64,000 bases of DNA from Janthinobacterium silvisoli (GCF_014200725.1 NZ_JACHCL010000003.1:186001-250000); one strand, 5' to 3'. Positions 53,022 to 61,711 are shown, counted from the stretch's first letter. The notes: generated by a model not told the origin, from the sequence alone. Numbers and translations: made by a program.

Positions 53022-53519
53022 TCAGCGGGTATGCTTGGGCGGCAATGGCTTGTATCTTGCGCAATAGACTTTTGCCTTGCGACCAAAGTAGACGATTTTA
53101 CTGCCAGGCACGGATGTGCGGACAGGAAATGCGGAATTATCGGCCTTGCGGAAACTCATCCCAGACGCGGTGCGGATGGCCGGTTCGAGTTTTTCCGGCG
53201 TGCTATCGACCACCACGCCCATGAACACCAGGGGGCTGGTATCGTCGCTGACGATCACCTCATTAACGGGTGCGCCCCACAGGGTGGCGTCGGTACGGAA
53301 CCAGTAAGCGCCGCCTTCATGCTTGTAGGCCGGGCCGAAGGCAGTCAGCAGATACGCATAAAAAGCCTTGTTGTCGAGATGATCGATACACAGCACCGCA
53401 TTGCCCACCACCTGGCCGAAGGTGGACGGCGGCGCCTTCTTCTGCGCCATGACGTTGACGGCCGGCAACAGAGCCATGGCGGCCATCAACATAAAACGCG
53501 TCAGATGGGGCATGCGCAT
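53022..53519 (-). CDS. Exported protein of unknown function
   Basis: The product (165 residues from ATG 53519; a GTG at 53528 and an ATG at 53513 are alternatives) has a signal peptide (about 1-25, FMLMAAMALLPAVNVMA). The mature part is a single small domain with ADNSAFPVRTSVPG and GAYWFRTDATLWGAPVNEV. I do not recognise it. It stands alone upstream of the Lys-rich small protein gene. Confidence 0.7.
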   Translation of the reverse strand: MRMPHLTRFMLMAAMALLPAVNVMAQKKAPPSTFGQVVGNAVLCIDHLDNKAFYAYLLTAFGPAYKHEGGAYWFRTDATLWGAPVNEVIVSDDTSPLVFMGVVVDSTPEKLEPAIRTASGMSFRKADNSAFPVRTSVPGSKIVYFGRKAKVYCARYKPLPPKHTR

Positions 53520-53536
53520 ACGATCCACGCCAGCGC

Positions 53537-53644
53537 CTATCGCTTGCGCTCTTCCTTCTTGATCTTCTTGGCTTCCTTTTTTTCCTTCATGGATTTCGCC
53601 GGCTCTTTCTTGCTTTCCTTCTTGCTGTCCTGTGCCTTACTCAT
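53537..53644 (-). CDS. Very basic small protein, possibly real
   Basis: The 35-residue product starts at ATG 53644, about six bases after GGAGC. It consists mostly of Lys and Glu (KKESKKEPAKSMKEKKEAKK) and would be an intrinsically disordered, nucleic-acid-binding type of peptide. No homologue can be named. The good ribosome binding site is the main support. Confidence 0.4.
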   Translation of the reverse strand: MSKAQDSKKESKKEPAKSMKEKKEAKKIKKEERKR

Positions 53645-53947
53645 CATCTGCTCCATGCGCCCGGGCGGGGATGCCCTGCCCATTATGACACCGCGCAAGT
53701 AAAATGCCACGTCATTTCCCGGCCACTTCCTTGTGCATCCCTCGACGCCCAAACGCGATGCAAGCAAAAAAGCATTTCAAATTTATATTTATTGTGTTTA
53801 AATACAAGGAATGTATAAAAAGATATGAACCCATCATGTGCGGGCGCAAACCCGTCGTCGTGGACAAGACTACACGCTGGAGACAGGACATGGACCGACA
53901 TTGTTTCGGCCATGCGTATTCAGATTGCAGCCTCGGACGGACACACC
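53645..53947. other. AT-rich intergenic region
   Basis: This 303-base gap between the Lys-rich small gene and the PEP-CTERM-like gene has a markedly AT-rich core at about 53760-53825 (ATTTATATTTATTGTG). It probably contains divergent promoters. No supported gene lies in it. Confidence 0.4.
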
Positions 53948-54157
53948 ATGATGAAAAAGTTGATCTTGCTCGCCTCAGCCCTGACCCTGTCGGCCAGCAG
54001 CAATCTCGCTGGCGCCGATTCCACGCGGCATCACCTCGGCCAGCTGCCTTTATTGCAACCTTACGAACCGAGTACCCCGGCGCTGCTGCTGATCGCCATT
54101 GGCCTGCTGCTCTTGCGCATGCGTAATTCCAACAACGATACCTTCGTCGGCCAATAG
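53948..54157 (+). CDS. Short PEP-CTERM-like exported protein
   Basis: The 69-residue product has a signal peptide (about 1-23, LILLASALTLSASSNLAG) and a PEP-CTERM-like tail: EPSTPALLLIAIGLLLLRMR with a hydrophobic helix after the motif. Unlike standard PEP-CTERM proteins, about eight polar residues (NSNNDTFVGQ) follow the basic residues. PEP-CTERM proteins are sorted by an exosortase. The mature part is very short. The start has only a weak ribosome binding site. Confidence 0.55.
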   Translation: MMKKLILLASALTLSASSNLAGADSTRHHLGQLPLLQPYEPSTPALLLIAIGLLLLRMRNSNNDTFVGQ

Positions 54158-54171
54158 CTTGCACACGTGCA

Positions 54172-54194
54172 AACGGCCGCGCAAGGCGGCCGTT
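54172..54194 (+). terminator. Possible terminator after the PEP-CTERM-like gene
   Basis: AACGGCCGC at 54172-54180 and GCGGCCGTT at 54186-54194 form a perfect 9-bp stem with a GCAAG loop. A short CTGCTT tract follows, so termination is moderate. Confidence 0.55.
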
Positions 54195-54228
54195 CTGCTT
54201 ACTGCTGACTACCTGCTCCCGCACTACC

Positions 54229-54513
54229 TCAGTGCAGGCACAGGCGCCGGCGCGTCTTCTCGAGCAGCGCCGTATCGTAGGGATACAGGCACTCGGTAAA
54301 CAACATTTCCGTTTCTGCCTCGTCTTCCAGGCACATCGCCAGCATGGTCGGACCATCGTCCAGGCGGCCGAGGAATTCCTTCGGCCAGCGGTTCTTGCGA
54401 TGGGCGCGCATCACTTCCATGCCCAGTGCCGCCAACGGCGCTGGCACGCCGGCGGCCAGCGCCTCGCTTTGCCACTCGTCCCAATACTCGCTTTTTGCTG
54501 CCTTGTCGTTCAT
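54229..54513 (-). CDS. Small protein of unknown function
   Basis: The 94-residue protein starts at ATG 54513 after GGAAG. It has WDEWQSEALAAGVPAPLAAL, FLGRLDDGPTMLAMCLEDEA and a C-terminal YDTALLEKTRRRLC. It is helical and soluble, with no signal or membrane segment. I do not recognise a family. It is transcribed away from the amino-sugar promoter region. Confidence 0.65.
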   Translation of the reverse strand: MNDKAAKSEYWDEWQSEALAAGVPAPLAALGMEVMRAHRKNRWPKEFLGRLDDGPTMLAMCLEDEAETEMLFTECLYPYDTALLEKTRRRLCLH

Positions 54514-54603
54514 CTGCTGTCTTCCAACTGAGGTCTAAAAGGCGGACTGTACTCCTGATGACCGGCCTTGCCAAGCATGCTTCCACGCAAACCTCAAGCC
54601 CCA

Positions 54604-54656
54604 GTGGTCATATCGCCACAAAAAATTGGCATTGAACAAGGCCAATTTCAATACCA
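54604..54656. promoter_or_regulatory. Candidate operator elements upstream of the amino-sugar operon
   Basis: GTGGTCATATCGCCAC at 54604-54619 is an imperfect palindrome. AAATTGGC at 54623-54630 and GCCAATTT at 54641-54648 are a perfect 8-bp inverted repeat. TCAATACCA at 54648-54656 is repeated at 54739-54747. They lie in the 350-base gap before the operon. Binding by the GntR/UTRA protein is inferred. Confidence 0.35.
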
Positions 54657-54735
54657 TTCTCAACATTAAAAAACTCTTTAATAACAATAACTTGCAACAA
54701 CAAATTCAATCATGCACGCAAACTTGTTGATCAGT

Positions 54736-54747
54736 TAGTCAATACCA
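54736..54747. promoter_or_regulatory. Candidate NagQ/DasR-like operator
   Basis: TAGTCAATACCA at 54736-54747 reads TGGTATTGACTA on the other strand. It matches the palindromic DasR-type core TGGTCTAGACCA at 9 of 12 positions. It sits just upstream of the -35 element of the operon promoter. Repression by the adjacent regulator is likely. Confidence 0.5.
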
Positions 54748-54759
54748 CTTAAATACCTG

Positions 54760-54788
54760 TTGACAAGCCACCGGGCCGACAATATAGT
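54760..54788 (+). promoter_or_regulatory. Sigma-70 promoter of the amino-sugar operon
   Basis: TTGACA at 54760-54765 and TATAGT at 54783-54788 are separated by 17 bases. The spacing and sequence are close to the sigma-70 ideal. Transcription would start near 54795, about 70 bases before the first ATG. Confidence 0.8.
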
Positions 54789-54863
54789 GCCTTCAGCTTT
54801 TTCCCGCCCTGCAAATAAAAGTCCGGGAACAGGCGCAACCAACCATAGCCGGACTGCATACAC

Positions 54864-55745
54864 ATGATCGAATACATAATCGGCGTCGACGGAGGGGGCA
54901 GCGGAACCCGCGTACGCCTGGCGCGCCCTGATGGACAAGAACTGGGGCAGGGACAAAGCGGGCCTTCCGGCCTGGTGCACGGCATCGACCGCGCCTGGAC
55001 TTCGGTGGCGCACGCCGTCACCCTGGCCTTCCGCGCGGCCGACCTGGCGCAGCCGCCCTTGCAGCAGATGGCCATCGGCCTGGGCCTGGCCGGCGTGCAC
55101 AACAAACAGTGGGCTGCCAGCTTCATCGAACACAATCCCGGCTACGCCCACGTGGCGCTGGAGTCCGACGCGCTGACCACCCTGCTGGGCGCCCACAGCG
55201 GCAAACCGGGCGCCATCGTTGCCATCGGCACCGGCAGCGTGGGCGAAGTGCTGTATGCGGACGGTAGCCGCCATGAAGTCGGTGGCTGGGGCTACCCGTC
55301 CGGCGACGAAGCCGGTGGCGCCTGGATCGGCATGCGCGCCATGGGCCATGCGCAGCAAGTGGTCGATGGCCGCGTACCTGGCAGCGCGTTCGCCACCGCC
55401 ATCATCGACGCGTGCGGCGGCCACCGCGACGCCATGCAAGCCTGGCTGGCCAGCGCCTCGCAGACCACCTTCGCGCAACTGGCGCGGCTGGTACTGGAAC
55501 ATGCACCCAACAACGCCGTGGCGCGCGCCATCCTGGTCGAAGCAGGCCAGCAAGTCGCGCTGATCGCCGGGGCACTCGATCCGAACGCCAGCTTGCCGGT
55601 CGCCCTGTGCGGCGGCCTGGCGGCGCCCTTGTCGGCCTACCTGCCGGCTGAACTGCTGCAACGCGTCGTGCCGGCCCAGGGCGACTCGGCGGCAGGCGGC
55701 CTGCGCCTGATACGCAACCATCTGCGGGAAACAGCGCCATGCTAG
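54864..55745 (+). CDS. BadF/BcrA-type amino-sugar kinase
   Basis: The 293-residue protein has the actin-like ATPase fold: IGVDGGGSGTRVRL (phosphate 1), GLGLAGVHNKQW, AIVAIGTGSVG (phosphate 2), GGWGYPSGDEAGGAWIG and ALCGGLAAP. This is the BadF/BcrA group that includes eukaryotic-type N-acetylglucosamine kinase and Vibrio glucosamine kinase. In this operon it most likely phosphorylates GlcNAc or glucosamine to the 6-phosphate. It overlaps the regulator gene by seven bases. Confidence 0.88.
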   Translation: MIEYIIGVDGGGSGTRVRLARPDGQELGQGQSGPSGLVHGIDRAWTSVAHAVTLAFRAADLAQPPLQQMAIGLGLAGVHNKQWAASFIEHNPGYAHVALESDALTTLLGAHSGKPGAIVAIGTGSVGEVLYADGSRHEVGGWGYPSGDEAGGAWIGMRAMGHAQQVVDGRVPGSAFATAIIDACGGHRDAMQAWLASASQTTFAQLARLVLEHAPNNAVARAILVEAGQQVALIAGALDPNASLPVALCGGLAAPLSAYLPAELLQRVVPAQGDSAAGGLRLIRNHLRETAPC

Positions 55746-56473
55746 CCAAACTCTCGAGCTTCAAACCCAATCCCGCCAGCGACACGCCGCTCTACATGCA
55801 GCTGGCAAACATGCTGTCGGACGGCATCGCCAGCGGCGACTGGCGCGCCAACCAGGCCCTGCCCTCCGAACGCGTGCTGTCGGACCTGCTGGAAATTTCA
55901 CGGGTCACGGCGCGCAAGGCGATCGACATGCTGTGCGACCGCGGCATGCTGACCCGCAAGCGCGGCTCGGGCACCTATATCACGCCCAAGCTGGAACAGC
56001 CGCTGTCGCGCCTGACCAGCTTTTCGGAAGAACTGCGCCAGCGCGGCTTCAAGGCCGGCTCGCGCTGGCTGCAACGCGATATCGGCGCGGCCGCGCCGCT
56101 GGAACTGCTGTCGCTGGGCCTGTCGCCGCATATGCCGGTGGCGCGCCTGCGCCGCTTGCGCACGGCCGACGAAGTGGTGATGGCGATTGAAACGACCACC
56201 ATCCCGGCGCTGTACATGCCGGACCCGCAGCAGGTGAGCGATTCGCTGTACGGCTATCTGGAGTCGCGCGGCACCATCCCGATGCGCGCGCTGCAGCATA
56301 TCCGCGCCGTCAACGCCACGGCGGAACAGGCCAAGCTGGCCAATATCAAGACGGGGGAAGCCATGCTGCACATCACCCGTGTCAGTTATCTCGACAACGG
56401 CGCGGCAGTGGAACTGACCCACTCGTATTGCCGCAGTGATTATTATGAATTCGTAGCGGAGTCGCGCAGATGA
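55739..56473 (+). CDS. nagQ: GntR/UTRA-family regulator of amino-sugar use
   Basis: The 244-residue protein has a GntR winged helix (about 15-80, LYMQLANMLSDGIASGDWRAN, ALPSERVLSDLLEISRVTARKAI) and a UTRA effector domain (about 95-235). NagQ and DasR-type repressors of this class bind GlcNAc-6-P or GlcN-6-P. Its gene is inside the operon, before nagA and overlapping it in an ATGA. Autoregulation through the promoter operator is probable. Confidence 0.9.
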   Translation: MLAKLSSFKPNPASDTPLYMQLANMLSDGIASGDWRANQALPSERVLSDLLEISRVTARKAIDMLCDRGMLTRKRGSGTYITPKLEQPLSRLTSFSEELRQRGFKAGSRWLQRDIGAAAPLELLSLGLSPHMPVARLRRLRTADEVVMAIETTTIPALYMPDPQQVSDSLYGYLESRGTIPMRALQHIRAVNATAEQAKLANIKTGEAMLHITRVSYLDNGAAVELTHSYCRSDYYEFVAESRR

Positions 56474-57588
56474 GCGATGTATTGAATATCCAAGGCAATA
56501 TCCTGACACCAGGCGGCTGGATCCACGGCGCCATCGAATTCGATGAGCGCGTCAAGGCGATCAAAGGCGACTCGGTCCACCCATCCCAGAACGGCGACGA
56601 TTACATCATCCCGGGCTTTATCGACCTGCACGTGCACGGCGGCGCCGGCAAGGACATCATGGAAGGCGGCGAAGCGGTCTACACGATTGCCGCCATCCAT
56701 GCGCGCCACGGCACCACCAGCCTGCTGGCCACCACCATGACGGCGCCGCCGGAAGATATCGACGCGGCCCTGACGGCGATCGGCATCGCGGCCAGGAACC
56801 GCCGGCCGAACACGGCGCGCGTGCTGGGCGCCCATCTGGAAGGCCCATACATCAATTCCGGCAAGCTCGGTGCGCAACCCAACTATGCACGCGCCGCCTC
56901 GCTGGCGGAAATCGACCGCCTGCAAACCCTGGCCAAGCTGCGCGTGATCACGGTGGCGCCGGAAATCGCCGGCCACCTCGAGCTGGTGCGCGCTCTGGCC
57001 GACGCCGGCGTGCGCGTGCAGATCGGCCATTCGCTCGGTTCCTACGAAGATGGCGTAGCTGCGCTGGAACACGGCGCGGTCGGCTTTACGCACCTGTTCA
57101 ACGCCATGAGCGGCCTGCATCACCGCGAGCCGGGCATGGTCGGCGCCGCGCTGGCGCACGCCGAATACGCTGAACTGATCCCCGACCTGCTGCACGTGCA
57201 TCCGGGCGCCATCAAGGTGGCCCTGCGCGCCATCCCGCGGCTGTACTGCGTTACCGATTCAACCGCCGCCACCGGCATGCCGGACGGCGAATACATGCTG
57301 GGCCGCCACGCCGTGCAGAAATGCATGGGTGGCGTGCGCCTGCCCGATGGCACCCTGGCGGGCAGCACCCTGACCCTGGACCAGGCGCTGCGCAACCTGG
57401 TAGGGCTGGGACTGGACCTGGCCGATGCGTCGCGGCGCGTATCGACCAATGCTGCCGATTATCTGGGCCTCGAAGAACGCGGCCGGCTGGCCCCCGGCAC
57501 TTACGCCGATCTGGTGGTACTGGATCGCGATCTCAAACTCAAAGCTGTGTATATAGAAGGAGAAATCTGTGACCTCAATGATGCTTAA
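56470..57588 (+). CDS. nagA: N-acetylglucosamine-6-phosphate deacetylase
   Basis: The 372-residue protein matches NagA: GFIDLHVHGGAGKDIME with the HxH metal site, HLEGPYIN, IGHSLGSYEDG, FTHLFNAMS and the VTDSTAATGM segment with the catalytic Asp. It deacetylates GlcNAc-6-P to GlcN-6-P in the cytoplasm. The reading frame overlaps the following deaminase gene by 20 bases. Confidence 0.95.
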   Translation: MSDVLNIQGNILTPGGWIHGAIEFDERVKAIKGDSVHPSQNGDDYIIPGFIDLHVHGGAGKDIMEGGEAVYTIAAIHARHGTTSLLATTMTAPPEDIDAALTAIGIAARNRRPNTARVLGAHLEGPYINSGKLGAQPNYARAASLAEIDRLQTLAKLRVITVAPEIAGHLELVRALADAGVRVQIGHSLGSYEDGVAALEHGAVGFTHLFNAMSGLHHREPGMVGAALAHAEYAELIPDLLHVHPGAIKVALRAIPRLYCVTDSTAATGMPDGEYMLGRHAVQKCMGGVRLPDGTLAGSTLTLDQALRNLVGLGLDLADASRRVSTNAADYLGLEERGRLAPGTYADLVVLDRDLKLKAVYIEGEICDLNDA

Positions 57589-58591
57589 AGAAGCCGTTTC
57601 CGCCGCCGAATGCGTCGCCCTGCAACTGGCCAACGACTCGGAACGCTACGCGGAACTGGGCCGCAAATTGAGGAGCACCGCTTTCTCGACCGCGCTGACC
57701 ATCGCGCGCGGCAGTTCCGACCACGCCTGCAATTATGTCGCCTACCTGATCATGGCGCGCCTGGGCCGCGTGGTGGCGTCGCTGCCGATGTCGCTGGTGA
57801 CCCTGAACAAATCGCCGCTGCTGACGCGCGATACCCTGGCCATCTCGATTTCGCAATCAGGCCAGAGCCCTGACGTAGTCGAACCGATCCGCTACTTCCG
57901 CGACGGCGGCGCCACCACCGTGGCCCTGGTCAACGACATCGAATCGCCACTGGCGCACGCCGCCGAATGGGCCATGCCGCTGCGCGCAGGTAAAGAACAA
58001 AGCGTGGCCGCCACCAAGAGCTTCATCACCAGCCTGGTGGCCGGCGCGCGCCTGGTAGCGCACTGGCAGAATGATCCTGAACTGCTGGCTGGCCTGGAAG
58101 CACTACCGGAAGCACTGCAAGAAGCTGCCCGCATCGACTGGTCGCCAGCGATCGAGGTACTGGCGCCTGCCCGCAACATCATGGTGGTCGGCCGTGGCAT
58201 CAGCTTCCCGGTAGCGCTGGAATCGGCCCTGAAGTTCAAGGAAACCTCGGCCCTGCAGGCAGAGGCTTTCAGCGGCGCCGAAATCAAGCATGGCCCGATG
58301 GCCCTGATCGAAGATGGCTACCCGCTGCTGATTTTTGCAACCCGCGGCGCGACCCAGGCCAGCCTGCTGCAACTGGCTACCGAAATGCGCGGACGTGGCG
58401 CCAAGGTCTTGCTGGCCGCCCCGGCCGATGTGGCCGAGCGCGACCTGACCTTGCCAGTGACGGCCACGCCTGATCTCGACCCTATCGCCGCGATCCAGTC
58501 TTTCTACGTGATGGCAGCCCAGTTGTCGGCAGCGCGTGGCATGAATCCGGATACGCCGCGTCACCTGAACAAAGTGACAAAGACCAATTAA
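57569..58591 (+). CDS. nagB-II: SIS-domain glucosamine-6-phosphate deaminase (NagB-II)
   Basis: The 340-residue protein has two SIS domains: ARGSSDHACNYVAYL, ISISQSGQSPDVVEPIR in the first, and VGRGISFPVALESALKFKE, AFSGAEIKHGPMALIE in the second. It resembles the isomerase half of GlmS and the NagB-II enzymes that convert GlcN-6-P to fructose-6-P and ammonia. It starts at a GTG (57569) after AAGGAG. There is no glutaminase domain, so it is catabolic. Confidence 0.9.
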   Translation: MTSMMLKEAVSAAECVALQLANDSERYAELGRKLRSTAFSTALTIARGSSDHACNYVAYLIMARLGRVVASLPMSLVTLNKSPLLTRDTLAISISQSGQSPDVVEPIRYFRDGGATTVALVNDIESPLAHAAEWAMPLRAGKEQSVAATKSFITSLVAGARLVAHWQNDPELLAGLEALPEALQEAARIDWSPAIEVLAPARNIMVVGRGISFPVALESALKFKETSALQAEAFSGAEIKHGPMALIEDGYPLLIFATRGATQASLLQLATEMRGRGAKVLLAAPADVAERDLTLPVTATPDLDPIAAIQSFYVMAAQLSAARGMNPDTPRHLNKVTKTN

Positions 58592-58601
58592 AAGCAGCAC
58601 C

Positions 58602-58637
58602 CGGCAGCGCTACCCTCGGCACGGGGTAGCGCTGCCG
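58602..58637 (+). other. Strong stem-loop inside the amino-sugar operon
   Basis: CGGCAGCGCTACCC at 58602-58615 and GGGTAGCGCTGCCG at 58624-58637 form a 14-bp perfect stem with an 8-base loop. No U run follows. It lies between the deaminase and the binding-protein genes, so it may stabilise upstream mRNA or attenuate transcription into the transporter. Confidence 0.65.
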
Positions 58638-58720
58638 CCACCCACGATAAACGACGGCAAGGGCATGTACCCGCGCTGCGGATTCATAGACACATGGCGC
58701 TGCACGGCGCCAGGACAAGA

Positions 58721-59980
58721 ATGATGATCAAGAGACTGCTGGCAGCCGTTGCCACCGTGGCCCTGTTGGCGCCGCAGGCCTACGCCGCCCAAAAAATCGA
58801 ATTCTGGACCTTCAGCATGAAGCCCAAGTTCACGCCGTATTTCAATGCGGTGGTGGCCAGCTATGAGGCGCAGAATCCCGACGTCAAGATCGAGTGGATC
58901 GACTTCCCCTGGGATGTGATACAGACCAAACTGGTCACGCGCATCGTGGCGCGCACACCGCCCGCGCTGGTCAGCCTGAACGTGCCCTGGGCCGATGAAT
59001 ATGCGCGCGACGGCTTGCTCACGCCAGTCGATGCGCTGCTCGGCGAGGCACGCAGCAACTACCTGCCCAGCGCCCTGGCCGACCTGACTTTCAAGGGCCG
59101 CACCTATGGCTTCCCGATGTACAGCAATGTCGCGGTGATCGCCTTTAATACCGCCATTTTCAAGCAGGCCGGCCTCACGCGCGGCCCGGCCAGCCTCGAT
59201 GAACAGCTGGCGTTTGCGCGGCAAATTGCGCAGCGCACGGGCAAAGCCGGCATCGCGCCGGCGCTGTCGAAAATCGATGGCCTGTTCATGCAGCAGGGCT
59301 TATCCGTCATCGTCAACAACCAGGCCGTCTTCAATTCGCCGCAGCATGTGGCGCTGGTACAGAAACTGGCCGACACCTACAAGGTGGGCGGCTTATTGAA
59401 AGAAAGCCTGTTCGCCGAAGATAACTTCCCGGCCGTGATCGACGCCTACAAGGGCGGCCGCCTGGGCATGCTGCTGGCGCCGCCGACGGCCATGCAGCGC
59501 ATCCGCAGCGACGCCAAAGATATCTATGCCATCACCGACGTCGCGCCAGCGCCGCTGGGCCCGACCAGCATCGCCGATGGCGGCTGGCTGGTGCACTTCG
59601 CGATTCCAAAGGGCGTATCGCCAGGCTTGCTGCCAGCGGTGGGCAAGTTCGCCCGCTTCCTCACCAACGACGACAACCAGTTGGCTTTCGCGCGCCAGGC
59701 CAGCGTCTTCCCGACCACCATCAAGGCGGCGGCCGATCCGTTCTTTTTATCGACGCCAAAGAACGCAGGCGCGGCTGAAAAAGCCGTCGCAGCCGGCGCG
59801 ATGTCGATGAACCACTCGCGTACCCTGTACGTGGCCGGCATCGACGATTACGATGAATTGCGCCGCTCGCTGGTGAAAGCCGTCGAAGCAGGCGTGACGG
59901 GCAAGCAGGATGTGAAGCAGGCGCTGGACCAGGCCGTGGCCATCTGGAACAAGAAGCTGGCCACCCTGGCGCCGCACTGA
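58721..59980 (+). CDS. ABC transporter sugar-binding protein
   Basis: The 419-residue protein starts at ATG 58721 after AGGACAAG. A signal peptide (1-23) is followed by the family-1 solute-binding fold: KIEFWTFSMKPKFTPYFNAV, IEWIDFPWDVIQTKLVTRI. The location among amino-sugar genes suggests binding of GlcNAc or chitooligosaccharides in the periplasm. There is no lipobox, so it is soluble. Confidence 0.92.
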   Translation: MMIKRLLAAVATVALLAPQAYAAQKIEFWTFSMKPKFTPYFNAVVASYEAQNPDVKIEWIDFPWDVIQTKLVTRIVARTPPALVSLNVPWADEYARDGLLTPVDALLGEARSNYLPSALADLTFKGRTYGFPMYSNVAVIAFNTAIFKQAGLTRGPASLDEQLAFARQIAQRTGKAGIAPALSKIDGLFMQQGLSVIVNNQAVFNSPQHVALVQKLADTYKVGGLLKESLFAEDNFPAVIDAYKGGRLGMLLAPPTAMQRIRSDAKDIYAITDVAPAPLGPTSIADGGWLVHFAIPKGVSPGLLPAVGKFARFLTNDDNQLAFARQASVFPTTIKAAADPFFLSTPKNAGAAEKAVAAGAMSMNHSRTLYVAGIDDYDELRRSLVKAVEAGVTGKQDVKQALDQAVAIWNKKLATLAPH

Positions 59981-59991
59981 GAAGGAAGCAC

Positions 59992-60861
59992 ATGAAACCC
60001 GTTCACCGCCGCACCTTGCAAGCCTGGCTATTTCTGACCCCTGCCCTGCTGCTGCTCGCCGCCTTTTCCTTCTGGCCTGTCGGCTACGGTTCGGTGCTGG
60101 CGTTTACCGATTACAGCCTGATACGCGAGACGCGCTTCGTCGGCCTCGATAACTTCCGCTACATCTTCAATAACGAGATGTTCGTCTCGGGCCTGAAAAA
60201 TTCGCTGCTATTCCTGCTGATGGTGCCCTTCGTGCAGATAGGCGCGATCTCGCTGGCGGTGCTGGTGAATAACCGCCTGCCCGGCATCCGCCTGTTTCGC
60301 GCTGCCTTTTATGTACCGGTGGTGACCACCGTGTCGGTGGTTGGCATCATGTGGGGCTTCATGTTCCACGAACAGGGCGCCTTGAACTACGTGATGATGA
60401 CTTTGAAGCTGGTCAATGCGCCGGTGGGCTGGCTGTCGAACGATAGCCTGGCCCTGTTTGCCGTGATGTTCGTCACCCTGTGGCGCGGCCTGGGCTGGTA
60501 TATGGTGATGTACCTGGCGGCCCTGCAGGCGATCCCGTCGGATATGCAGGAAGCGGCCATGCTCGATGGCGCCAACCGCTGGCAGCGCTTCTGGAAAATC
60601 ACCGTGCCGATGCTGCGCCCGACCATCATGCTGTGCTCCATTTTGTCGGTGCTGGCAGCCTTGAAGGCTTACCAGGAAGTCGACGTGCTGACGCAGGGCG
60701 GGCCGATGAACTCCACCTTCACGGCGCTGTACTACGCCTACGACCAGGGCTTGAAACACTTAAAACTGCCGCGCGCGCTGGCCGCCAGCTTTGTCGTCTC
60801 GCTGTTCTGCATCGGCATCGCGCTGCTCTGCCTGCGTTATCTGAAACCGAAACACCGCTGA
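59992..60861 (+). CDS. ABC transporter permease, first subunit
   Basis: The 289-residue protein has six predicted helices and the EAA loop motif AAMLDGANRWQRFWKITVPML. It is of the MalF/UgpA type. It pairs with the next permease to form the membrane channel. The start is 11 bases after the binding protein stop. Confidence 0.93.
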   Translation: MKPVHRRTLQAWLFLTPALLLLAAFSFWPVGYGSVLAFTDYSLIRETRFVGLDNFRYIFNNEMFVSGLKNSLLFLLMVPFVQIGAISLAVLVNNRLPGIRLFRAAFYVPVVTTVSVVGIMWGFMFHEQGALNYVMMTLKLVNAPVGWLSNDSLALFAVMFVTLWRGLGWYMVMYLAALQAIPSDMQEAAMLDGANRWQRFWKITVPMLRPTIMLCSILSVLAALKAYQEVDVLTQGGPMNSTFTALYYAYDQGLKHLKLPRALAASFVVSLFCIGIALLCLRYLKPKHR

Positions 60862-60874
60862 TAAGGGAATGACC

Positions 60875-61711
60875 ATGAAAATCCGTTCCCGCCCTCTGAA
60901 GACGCGCTTACAAGTGCTAGCCCACTATGGCCTACTGTGCGCGATCGCCGTGATCTGCGTATTCCCCTTCTGGTGGACCCTGGTGACCGCCATTTCCACG
61001 GAAGGCAATATATTCGCGTTTCCGCCCACCTTCTGGCCGAAAGCGCCGTCGCTGGAAAATTTTGTGGAAGTGTTCAACGCGATTCCCATCTGGTCCTTCT
61101 TCAAGAACTCGGTGCTGATCGCCGTGTTCACGGTCTTCTGGAAATTGCTGTTGTGTTCACTGGCCGCGTATCCGCTGGCGCGCCTGAAATTTCGCGGCCG
61201 CAAACTGGTGTTTGGCCTGATCCTGGCGACCCTGGTGCTGCCGTCGGAAGTGAACTTCCTGGTCAACTTCATCACCATCACGCAAATGAGCCTGGTCGAT
61301 ACCTACACGGGCGTAATCCTGCCCAACGTGGTGACGGCGGTGGCCATTTTGCTGCTCAAGCAGGCCTTCGAGGAAGTGCCGCAAGACCTGATCGATGCAG
61401 CGCGCGTCGATGGCGCCTCCGAGTGGGTGATTTTCAGCCGCATCATGCTGCCGCTGATTACGCCATGGCTGGCGACAGTCGGCATTTTGACAGCGGTCGA
61501 ATCGTGGAATGAATACATCTGGCCATCGATCGTGATGAGCAAACCCGATGAATTCCCGCTGTCGGTCGGCGTGCTGTATTTGCGCGGCACCTTTGGCAGC
61601 AGCACGCGCGTGGTGGCGGCCGGCACCCTGATCACCATCGTGCCGACCCTGCTGGCCTTTTTGTTCACGCAGCGCTTCTTCATGCGCGGCATGGATGGCG
61701 CGGTCAAGTAA
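60875..61711 (+). CDS. ABC transporter permease, second subunit
   Basis: The 278-residue protein starts at ATG 60875, six bases after AAGGGA; an ATG at 60869 overlaps that site. It is of the MalG/UgpE type with six helices and the EAA loop AARVDGASEWVIFSRIMLP. It completes the permease dimer. The next gene encodes an MFS carrier. Confidence 0.93.
   Translation: MKIRSRPLKTRLQVLAHYGLLCAIAVICVFPFWWTLVTAISTEGNIFAFPPTFWPKAPSLENFVEVFNAIPIWSFFKNSVLIAVFTVFWKLLLCSLAAYPLARLKFRGRKLVFGLILATLVLPSEVNFLVNFITITQMSLVDTYTGVILPNVVTAVAILLLKQAFEEVPQDLIDAARVDGASEWVIFSRIMLPLITPWLATVGILTAVESWNEYIWPSIVMSKPDEFPLSVGVLYLRGTFGSSTRVVAAGTLITIVPTLLAFLFTQRFFMRGMDGAVK

Noticed and set aside
51460..53067. 535-residue plus-strand frame
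   Set aside because: It lies opposite gspA, whose Walker motifs are clear. It is a GC-driven shadow.
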